Assembly: GCA_030248215.1 (NCBI GenBank)
Contig: JASANG010001373.1
Location: 241,369 to 305,368 of the forward strand
DNA length: 64,000 nt
Source of the DNA: Enoplolaimus lenunculus
Taxonomy: Eukaryota; Nematoda; Enoplea; Enoplida; Thoracostomopsidae
Reading direction: 5' to 3'
Shown here: in pieces, positions 56,742-64,000 of the stretch
Position numbering within the stretch: the first letter of the stretch is position 1
How the letters are laid out: each line of letters begins with the position of its first letter
Position numbers and translations under genes: made by a program
Notes under the pieces: generated by a model
The model's input: only the letters and a program-made list of their open reading frames with translations
Databases searched by the model: none
What the model was told of the DNA's origin: nothing

Positions 56742-57380
56742 CCTAAAGCTACAATACCCGCTGTATGTTGTCTAAGATGGATTTGTCTCAAAAAAGTGTT
56801 TTCTAAAATGCAGTTTGTTTCGCAATTGGCATAATTCTTAGCGCATCGATCATACTGGATTAAGCTAATCACAAAGCTTGCAATAGAAAATATACTTTTA
56901 CGCGGGGGTCCCCAGATCCGTATTGGGGGGGGGGCGTAAGGTTGTCTTCTTGGCAAATGTGACCTTACACCATATAAATTGTCTTGAAATTTGGAGACTT
57001 GAATTGAATTCGAATCTGTAGGTTAATAATTTGCAGGTCAAATACACACACGTCCGTATCTATAGCAGCGACGGACTAGAAGAATTTGGATAGATGGGGC
57101 CGGCACTGAAAAACGACTAAACCGGTGCCTTTTTGGAATAGAAATGACACACGACATAATCCATAAGGCAGTGCGCTTTCTTGTGAAAGCCAGTGTCGCG
57201 GATGGCAGGGGCGTAGCGAAGATTTCATTTCAGGGCTAATTTAATCAAAAATTATGTAGGATCGCACGCAGCGAGCGAGAAAATTGTTTCGGTTTCTGTA
57301 GTTTATTTAACAGCCAGGTAAAACTGCGCTTTTCGAGGTCCTACAAATTTCGTTTGGATATATCCCCATTATCTCCTTTT

Positions 57381-57595
57381 GGACCTATGTATAGAATAGG
57401 TCCGGAACAGTAGTATAAGCATATTTCTAAGTTGAAGCCTAAGCCTATAAGTGTAGGGATGAGCGTATTCCTAAGCCTGAGCCTAAACTTAAGCCTAAGC
57501 GTAAGCAAAAAGTTTAGACTAAAGCTTAAACTGACTCTGTTACAGCCCCTGCGGAAAACGATCCGGCCCTGTTCTATAGATGTGCATCCCCTCTA
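57381..57595 (-). mobile_element. B-family MITE
   Basis: GGACCTATGTATAGAATAGG and CCCTGTTCTATAGATGTGC inverted ends, GCCTAA interior. Confidence 0.8.
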
Positions 57596-57677
57596 AATAG
57601 TTCAGTCTTTGTTACCATACCTCACCATTATTTTCTACCTTACCAGTACGACGAATTCCATTTTATTGCGCTATTAT

Positions 57678-57840
57678 GGACCATTGTTTAGAACAGGGCC
57701 GGATCGTTTTCCGGCGGTTCTGTAATAGAATCAGTTTAAGCTTTAGACTAATTTTTTTGCTTAGGTTTAGGCTTAGGCTTAGGCTTAGGCATAAGAATAC
57801 GCTTTATACCACTGTTAAGGCTCAGTTCTATACATGGCCC
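57678..57840 (+). mobile_element. B-family MITE
   Basis: GGACCATTGTTTAGAACAGG and GTTCTATACATGGCCC ends around TTAGGC repeats. Confidence 0.8.
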
Positions 57841-57971
57841 GAACTATGCATCCTTATAAAATTACAAAGATTTAAGATGGTTTCAGTTTACAGATATCAA
57901 CGGTAGGTGCTGATAAACGATCTTCCGGTATTCAAAACGTTTTATTGTACCAGTCGTAGTGGGACTACATT

Positions 57972-58777
57972 TATTGAGCGAAGCTCGAACGCACGTAAGC
58001 AATTAAGCTAATATGCAAATTAGCTATTAGCTAACTATTCAATTATCGGTTTCGGATGTTTGTAAACTATTTGTTCAAATTCCTCGCACCCAAAAACTCT
58101 TCAGCCACTCTAATAATTTTTGGAATAATTTAAAAAGTCCTAATTTTGTTTTGTCAATTAAGCTAATATGCAAATTAGTTATTAGCTAACTATTAAATTA
58201 TCGGTTGTGGATGTTTGTAAACAATTTATTCAGATTCTTCGCACCCAAAAACCTTCAGTAAAACCTAATAATTATGGAAATAATTTAAAAAGTCCTAGTT
58301 TTGTCTGTCAATTAAGCTAATATGCAAATTAGCTATTAGCTAACTATTCAATTATTCGTTTTGGTTGTTTGTAAACTATTTATTCAAGTTCCTCGCACCA
58401 AAAAACCCTTTAGTGCTGAAATTATATTGCTTTTAACCTTAATAATTAGCGAAATATTGTAAAAAGTCTTAATTTAGGCTTAAATAATTATGCAAATTAG
58501 CCTGTAGCTAATAAACGGCTTAAAATTTTCAAACCCTAATGCGAGGTTAACACCCCAGGATAATTGGCTTTCAAACAAAAATGTTTATCAAAATCGGTTC
58601 AGCCGTTCCTGAGATTCTTTTCGGACGGACAGACGGACAGACGGACAGACGGACAGACGGACAGACGGACAGACGGACAGACGGACAGACGGACATCCAC
58701 CTTTCGACCCCCAAGTACAAAACATAAAACGCTTCGCGAAACTCCGAGCTTCGCTCGGAGTTTCGCTTCGCTCAATT
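57972..58777. mobile_element. Q element with 154-bp repeats and a GGACAGAC tract
   Basis: ATTGAGCGAAGCTCG at left and GCTTCGCTCAAT at right are inverted ends. Inside are about 3.5 copies of a 154-bp unit (AATTAAGCTAATATGCAAAT at 58001, 58156, 58310), a GGACAGAC microsatellite, and a strong hairpin (AACTCCGAGC with GCTCGGAGTT). Confidence 0.65.
58622..58695. repeat. (GGACAGAC)n microsatellite
   Basis: Nine 8-bp units inside the Q element. Confidence 0.93.
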
Positions 58778-58822
58778 AACTGAATTTATTAAATTTTTAT
58801 CGTTTGTCTTCATAGCCTTATT

Positions 58823-58987
58823 GCGCCCATGTTACTTTAAGCGGCGTCCAGGTTTCTGGTGGATTTATAAAAGAGTAGGTTTACGTTCTAGATTGCGTTT
58901 TTTGCTTAGGCTTAATAGGCTTAGGTTTAGGCTTAGTCTTAGGAATACGCTTAATTTACTGTTACGCCCCTAAAAATAACATTAGCC
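58823..58987 (+). mobile_element. C-family MITE
   Basis: GCGCCCATGTTACTTTAAGC and CCCCTAAAAATAACATTAGC ends, TTAGGC interior. Confidence 0.75.
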
Positions 58988-59387
58988 GCCTTATTGGATA
59001 ATTTATTGTCGGATTTAAATCTTGTTTTATAAAAAATGTACCTCGAATACGGTTGTCTTAAAATTGAAATTTAATCAGAGTAAACATACCGCTGGTCAAA
59101 ATTATTTTTCAACCCGAGAACTTTGAACCAGAAATGGGTTATATTTTCTCACAGCAGGTTCTATTCGCAAAATGGGTTAAGGTTTAAAGTGACACTTTCA
59201 ACTGGAAATAAAATATTTGAATTAAAGTTGGTCCTTATGTGTGTTCTGTTCAGTTCAATCTGAAATATATTTGAGGTTTGAAGTATTTCGTTGAGTATCT
59301 TTTGCCTTGAGGTCATTATATGGTAAGTGCGAGTGATGTGTTGTTGGCCATTTAGGTTTGGAGTGGTTCTGTGGTTCGTTGGTGCAC

Positions 59388-59475
59388 GCCCGTACCCAGC
59401 TCATTTCGCTAGGGGGGCTAACCAATTTTCAGTAGTGGCGTACAAGGGTTTTCGTTGCTTAATACAAGCAATTGT
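59388..59475. mobile_element. H-family fragment
   Basis: CCCGTACCCAGCTCATTTCG followed by a shortened H interior. Confidence 0.5.
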
Positions 59476-59632
59476 CGATAACTAAGCGTATATTTGCTGA
59501 GTAGTTATACATTTTATCGTATCTAAAATAGTATCTAAGAAAATACTTTAGTCACACGGTGGCTTGCTCAGGGGGGCCCTCGCAGATCCGCAGTTGCGAA
59601 CGATGTTCTAGCATCAATCCTTCATAACAGGT

Positions 59633-59745
59633 GGGTAGCCAGCTCGCCTTACTAGGGGGAGCTAAAAATTTGCACAAGGGGCATGCAATGGTTATCGATG
59701 GCTTACAAGCAAGGTTAACAATTTTCCACGAGGGGGCAAGATCCT
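59633..59745. mobile_element. H-family fragment
   Basis: GGTAGCCAGCTCGCCTTACT start, interior like other H copies, right end degraded. Confidence 0.55.
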
Positions 59746-59786
59746 GTCAGGGGCATAGCCCGCCCTAGATCCCTCACGCTGTGATG

Positions 59787-60132
59787 GTAAGCCTAAGCCT
59801 AAGCCTAAGCCGAAGCCGAAGCCGAAGCCTAAGTCTAAGCCTAAGCCTAAGTCTAAGCCTAAGCCTAAGCCTAAGTCTAAGCCTAAGCCCAAGCCTAAGC
59901 CTAAGCCTAAGCCCAAGCCTAAGCCTAAGCCTAAGCTAAAGCCTAAACCTAAACCCAAGCCTAAGCCCAAGCCTAAGCCTACGCCTTAGCCCAAGCCTAA
60001 GCCTAAGCCTAAGCCTAAGCCTAAACCGAAGCCCAAGCCTAAGCCCAAGCCTAAGCCTAAGCCTAAGCCTAAGCCTAAGCCTAAGCCTAAGCCTAAGCCT
60101 AAGCCTAAGCCTAAGCCTAAGCCTAAGCCTAA
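59787..60132. repeat. Interstitial nematode telomere-type array (GCCTAA)n
   Basis: About 57 hexamers, mostly AAGCCT, with AAGCCC, AAGCCG and AAGTCT variants in the left part; the last 75 bp are almost perfect. It has no MITE ends next to it and lies about 125 bp before the nAChR start codon. Confidence 0.95.
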
Positions 60133-60256
60133 ACCGACAGAGTTTATATTTTACAGAATTACAATATTAAAACAATTTAATTCTTTATGTTATAATTACA
60201 ACGTAAACATAATAGGGCAAAAGCTAACAGTATATATACAATTAAGATACCAAAAT

Positions 60257-62924
60257 ATGATGGTCCGTACATTCTGCAGGATTTTGGTCGCACTCATTGT
60301 AACAGACGGTGAGAATGGTTTAGTTGTTAAACTTTTCGCCATAATTTACGAATCAGATGATTTACGAGCACGTGCCAATGTAAAGAACGGAGGCGGAACA
60401 GTATTATAAGCATACTCCTAAGCCTAAACATAAGCCTAAACCTAAGCGTAACAATGAGCATATTCCTAAGCCTAAGCGTGTGCAACACGATTAGTCTAAA
60501 ACTTAAGCTTACTCTATTCTAGTCCTACTGTAACAACTCTCCGCCTCTGATCTTTAAACGAACCCGAGCACAGTATGTTAACCAGTGGATATTTTTGAGG
60601 TATAGTTTCGGTTTTAATTTAAAATGTGGACCTTCAGCGAAAAATTGGTTAAAAATGGTTCTGACAAGCCCCGTAACGAGCGAGATTGTAGCTTCAATTG
60701 AAAATGAGAAAAATTTCAACTCAATTCAAGAAAAATAACTTCGGAATAAAACCAGAGTGCAACATTCCGATTCCGGCATAAATTTGCTGTTCCGATTCCG
60801 ATTCCGGTATAATCCAGTTCCGCTTTGCACCCTGAATAAAACGTTGTTGGTAATAAAGCACGGGTGTTCAGAGAAAATTATATTTGGAGAGCACCGAATA
60901 GTTTTGTTGCGCCCCTATAAATTGCAGTTCAAGATAGGTAACCTTCAGACCGAGTCTGTTTGGCGGGCACCAGCCGAGTTTGCCGGAGGCCGCGGTTCTC
61001 CAGTGCCCCCCGTGGGGGCGCCCTTGAATATAAACCACTTCATCCGTATACGTAGAATTACACTTTACGGCATTCCTATATCCGGTACATCGACCTGCTG
61101 GATGGTTCACAACGTAAAAAACGTGTTTTAGCTTTATCATGGCTGTAACCGGATACTTAAAATCACTGAACCGGATACTGATGTTTACCAGAAACGGATA
61201 TCCGGTGGCACATCGATAGTGTTTACCTTAAATTTATTTATTTTTTAGAAATTTTCGTTCACTGCAGCGACGATGCCCGGGAACTGTTTGAAGATTTGCT
61301 GTCCAACTATAACAGCATAGTACGACCGGTTCAAAATGCGAGTGATATTCTGACGGTTAAATTTGGGGCGTCTCTGATCCGAATTATTGATGTGGTAAAG
61401 ATTTAGCGAAACCGTTAAACTTTGAAAACATTTTGACGCGTTTATGTTCTATATTGTCAAATGTGTGTAGCAGCTATCGCTAGTTAGTATAATGGTATCG
61501 CGACAATTTGTCGCCTGATAACTCGTCGACTGACAAGTTGTAATCCGAAATTTCATCGACTCGGCAATTCATCTCCCATCTTAATATGCTAGAATTAGGC
61601 TTTTAACGTTTTCAAGTAATAGCATAAGAAACCTCTTCGAAATTTTCATTGAATGTTTTAACGCGATTTGCAAAATTATTGCAATACCTCTTTCGTTCTA
61701 CTATTAGGTCAGGCCCGTTGCGAGCTCACATTTCTTGAAAGGCTGACAATTTTCCAGGAGGGGTATTTAAGGGTTTTCAAAGGTTAAAAATTTTCTAGGG
61801 TGAGCTATAATTTTTTCAGGGGGGCTGAGCCCCCTACCCCCTTTGGCTTCGAGCCCGTATTAGGTTTTGATTGTTTGTGAATATCGCAAAAATCAGCCGT
61901 GTTGCCGCTACAGAAGCCATTTTACGTTGATGATACAGAATTCGAAAAAAAACCCGCTACAGTTGGTTTGTAAATATTTGAAAAATTTTAATTGCCAGGA
62001 CGAAAAGAATCAAGTACTGACGACTAATTTATGGCTCGAAATTGTAAGTTTTAAATTGCTTCAAATACCGCTTGCGGCATTACAGGAGCATCAAGATTTA
62101 AAGTAGTTGCTTTAAATACCTCTTGCGACATTACAGGAGTATCAAGATTTAAAGTAGTTGCTTCGAATACCTCTTGCAGCATTACAGGGGTATCAAGATT
62201 TAAAGTAGTTGCTTCGAATACCTCTTGCGGCATTACAGGGGTATCAAGATTTAAAGTAGTTGCTTTAAATACCTCTTGCGGCATTACAGGAGTATCAAGA
62301 TTTAAGGTAGTTGGTTTAAATACCTCTTGCGGCATTACAGGAGTATCAAGATTTAAAGTAGTTGCTTTCAAAACCTCTTGCGGCAATACAGGAGTATCAA
62401 GATTTAAAGTAGTTGCTTTAAATACCTCTTGCGGCATTACAGGAGTATCAAGATTTAAAATTGTTGCTTTAAGTACCTCTTGCGGCGTTACAGGAGTGTC
62501 AAGATTGATGGCGGAGTAGACGTTTCGTATATGCGTATTTCTAAATTGTTTTAAAATTGAATCAAGATGCAGGAATTAGCTTAAAATAGTAAAAGAAGTA
62601 ACTCTCATACCATGCTACACTGTAAACTCCAATGAGTTGATTAGTTTAGTTGACTGAAGCCGATATATCTTAAAATGCACGTATACGCACTCCTGTTTTC
62701 ATTCTGCCTAAACCATAAGCCGAAATCCAAACCTATGCCTGAGCATTAGCCTAAACCTTTAGCCAACCATGTGGTTGTGTCTTGGGCAACTATTTTTCAG
62801 TATAAACATTTTAGCAATGGCCGGACAGCAAACTTCGGTGGAACCCTGATTTATACGGTGGCATTAAAAAACTTCACGTTCCTTCTGATCAACTGTGGAA
62901 ACCGGACATTGTGTTGTATAACAA
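60257..62924 (+). CDS. Nicotinic acetylcholine receptor (Cys-loop) subunit, 5' part
   Basis: Cys-loop subunits form pentameric neurotransmitter-gated channels in the plasma membrane. Exons: 60257-60308, 61249-61394, 61999-62043, 62815-62924; phases 1, 0, 0, 2 all agree. Exon 1 is a short signal peptide starting [17 protein letters not shown]. Exon 2 encodes [31 protein letters not shown] and IRIIDV. Exon 3 encodes [15 protein letters not shown], with the loop D tryptophan. Exon 4 encodes [16 protein letters not shown] and [10 protein letters not shown]. This order is diagnostic of the nAChR extracellular domain. The Cys-loop, the four membrane helices and any YxCC motif lie beyond 64000, so alpha or non-alpha status is unknown. 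The hexamer array 59787-60132 ends about 125 bp before the start codon. Introns hold A, F, H, J elements and a 51-bp minisatellite. Confidence 0.93.
60373..60556 (-). mobile_element. A-family MITE in nAChR intron 1
   Basis: GCCAATGTAAAGAACGGAGG at left and CTCCGCCTCTGATCTTTA at right; GCCTAA interior. Confidence 0.75.
60752..60834. mobile_element. Short F-family MITE in nAChR intron 1
   Basis: AGAGTGCAACATTCCGATTC and TTCCGCTTTGCACCCTG ends only about 50 bp apart. Confidence 0.65.
60868..61029 (+). mobile_element. J-family element in nAChR intron 1
   Basis: GGAGAGCACCGAATAGTTTT and GGGCACCAGCCGAGTTTGC; right end GTGGGGGCGCCC. Confidence 0.7.
61141..61213. mobile_element. Short F-family remnant
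   Basis: GGCTGTAACCGGATACTTAA and AACGGATATCCGGTGGCACA ends, 36 bp before nAChR exon 2. Confidence 0.5.
61448..61500. mobile_element. K-family fragment in nAChR intron 2
   Basis: ATTGTCAAATGTGTGTAGCA then CTATCGCTAGTTAGTATAA. Confidence 0.5.
61711..61859. mobile_element. H-family MITE in nAChR intron 2
   Basis: AGGCCCGTTGCGAGCTCACA and TTTGGCTTCGAGCCCGTA ends. Confidence 0.75.
62053..62508. repeat. 51-bp minisatellite in nAChR intron 3, 9 copies
   Basis: Unit contains CCTCTTGCGGCATTACAGGA and GTATCAAGATTTAAAGTAG. It starts about 10 bp after the exon 3 donor. Minus strand reads [17 protein letters not shown] in each unit. Confidence 0.9.
62618..62655. mobile_element. E-family fragment
   Basis: ACACTGTAAACTCCAATGAG plus TTGATTAG; the rest is missing. 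Confidence 0.55.
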
Positions 62925-62935
62925 GTAAAAGCATT

Positions 62936-63246
62936 GTTTGTTTGTTTTTCTGTTTGTTTATTTGTTTGTTTGTTTGTTTGTTTGTCTGTCTGTTTGTTTG
63001 TTTGTTTGTTTGTTTGCTTGTCTGTCTGTTTGTTTGTTTGTTTGTGTGATTGCTGTTTGTTTGTTTGTTTGCTTGTTTGTTTGTTTGTTTGTTTGCTTGC
63101 TTGCTTGTTTGTTTGTATGTATGTATGTATGTATGTTTGTTTGTTTCTTTGTTTGTTTCTTTGTTTGCTTGTTTCTTTGTTTGTTTCTTTGTTTGTTTCT
63201 TTGTTTGTTTCTTTGTTTGTTTGTTTGTTTGTTTGTTTGTTTGTTT
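62936..63246. repeat. (TTTG)n microsatellite, about 310 bp
   Basis: TTTG with CTTG, TCTG, TATG and TTTC variants; starts 12 bp after the nAChR exon 4 donor. Confidence 0.95.
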
Positions 63247-63429
63247 GAAACATTAAACGGATATAATATATTTTTCTTGTGCTAAATGCCACTGCACAAC
63301 AGAAATAAAAATAAACTCTAGATCCGACGAGCGGCAGGGTGCAGTGGTGCACGACACCGCGCATTTTACGGAGTTTTGGACCCGCGGTGCCGCACGCCAC
63401 TGCAAATATATATAACGCAACCCTTAAGC

Positions 63430-63595
63430 AAAGGCGCCCCCACGTGAGATATTGGAAAGCTGTGGTGCCCCAAATATGGCTGGTGCCCCCAAATAGACTC
63501 AGTCGGCACGTAATCAATCTTGAATTGTAATTGTAGGAAGCCGTCAAAATTATTCCGTGCCCTCGAAACAAAATTTCCTGTGGACGCCCCTGTCC
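63430..63595 (-). mobile_element. J-family element, reverse orientation
   Basis: GGCGCCCCCACGTGAG at one end and GTGGACGCCCCTG at the other; interior is the complement of the other J copies. Confidence 0.65.
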
Positions 63596-63778
63596 TTAAA
63601 CTGCATTTACATGTGCAAGTTTTGCAGTGCGAAGACTTTGCAGCTGCTAAACTTGCAGCTGGAACTTTTGTTTGAAAAACCAACTGTTGCAGCTGAAAGT
63701 TACAAATACAAGATTTGAATGCAAATACTTGGACTTGCGAGTTCTCGCTGCAAAAACTTCCATGTGTGAATGGGGCGT
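63591..63778. mobile_element. I-family element, shorter copy
   Basis: CATTTACATGTGCAAGTTTT and AAAACTTCCATGTGTGAATG inverted ends with TTGCAGCTG words. Confidence 0.65.
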
Positions 63779-64000
63779 AGGAGTTGTGTTGTATAAGCTG
63801 TATTGCGGCCACCGTTTTGAAAATTGCTAATTTTGACGAGTCAAAAGTATTAATGAAATGCAATTTTTACTGTATAGTAAATCAGCCTAAACTGCGACAC
63901 ACCCAAAAGTGCGACAGAGAAACGGTAAAACTGTTGTTTTGTGAGAAGTGCTCAAGATAGATCATGTTGAATTACATCATTTGATAGCTCTCGCGCTTTA

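Larger units (their letters stand above)
51697..60256. other. Transposon-rich intergenic region, chitinase to nAChR gene
   Basis: No gene recognised apart from a doubtful frame at 51723-52002. It is a mosaic of A, B, C, H, N, P and Q elements, a 43-bp minisatellite, microsatellites and the hexamer array, listed separately. A GGACAGAC-bearing element occupies 57972-58777. Confidence 0.5.
62925..64000. other. nAChR intron 4 up to the window edge
   Basis: After the exon 4 donor come the TTTG array, a J-family and an I-family element. No further receptor exon was recognised; the next should encode the Cys-loop region. Confidence 0.5.

Noticed and set aside
59692-59970. [12 protein letters not shown] frame
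   Set aside because: Translation of the GCCTAA array.
59787-60132. A true chromosome end
   Set aside because: Unique coding sequence continues on both sides; the array is interstitial.
62864-63571. 235-residue minus frame rich in NKQTNKQ
   Set aside because: It reads the TTTG microsatellite plus antisense of nAChR exon 4.
1-64000. Retroviral, LTR, Polinton or other virus-like remnants
   Set aside because: No capsid, envelope, polymerase or integrase-like frame and no long terminal direct repeats were recognised.

Overview
The window is animal nuclear DNA: split genes with GT-AG introns, no operons and very heavy small-transposon load. The best guess is a nematode. A long array of the nematode telomere hexamer TTAGGC/GCCTAA lies at 59.8-60.1 kb, and the gene set (par-6, a multi-domain saposin precursor, a GH19 chitinase with a CBM19-like domain, a nicotinic receptor subunit) fits. 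The hexamer also sits inside several MITE families, so it is not independent proof of phylum.

Layout. (1) 349-3387 (+): the 3' part of par-6, with semi-CRIB and PDZ exons. (2) 14169-7714 (-): a seven-exon gene whose first two exons encode a degenerate Tpt1/KptA (tRNA 2'-phosphotransferase) lobe and whose last five encode leucine-rich repeats; all intron phases agree, giving a 364-residue fusion model. (3) 30499-16155 (-): a 15-exon prosaposin-like precursor with signal peptide and four complete saposin B domains (466 residues). (4) 42225-37053 (-): a reticulocalbin/calumenin-family EF-hand protein whose 5' end is unresolved. (5) 45781-51696 (+): a secreted chitinase with an N-terminal CBM19-like module, a long basic linker and a GH19 domain; the exon 2/3 junction is out of phase and lies at a MITE end. 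(6) 60257 to past the right end (+): a nicotinic acetylcholine receptor (Cys-loop) subunit, first four exons. The genes show no shared pathway; they are ordinary neighbours.

Everything between and inside the genes is dominated by short non-autonomous DNA elements with terminal inverted repeats. About fifteen families can be recognised by eye; I label them A to T. Families A, B and C share an interior made of TTAGGC/GCCTAA tracts. Families F (CCGGAA-rich), D and E (GAGTCAAATTTGACTC-like and GAGTTGATTAA-like palindromes), H, J, K, L, M and P are distinct. Two families (S and T) contain tRNA-like sequence. Several elements are nested. Large minisatellites (69, 79, 41, 21, 51, 43 and 154 bp units) occur; three of them clearly grew inside MITEs.

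No rRNA gene, intact tRNA gene, CRISPR array, autonomous transposase gene, or recognisable retroviral, LTR or Polinton remnant was seen. Exon borders were placed by hand from splice consensus, reading frame and protein-family similarity, without alignment tools.
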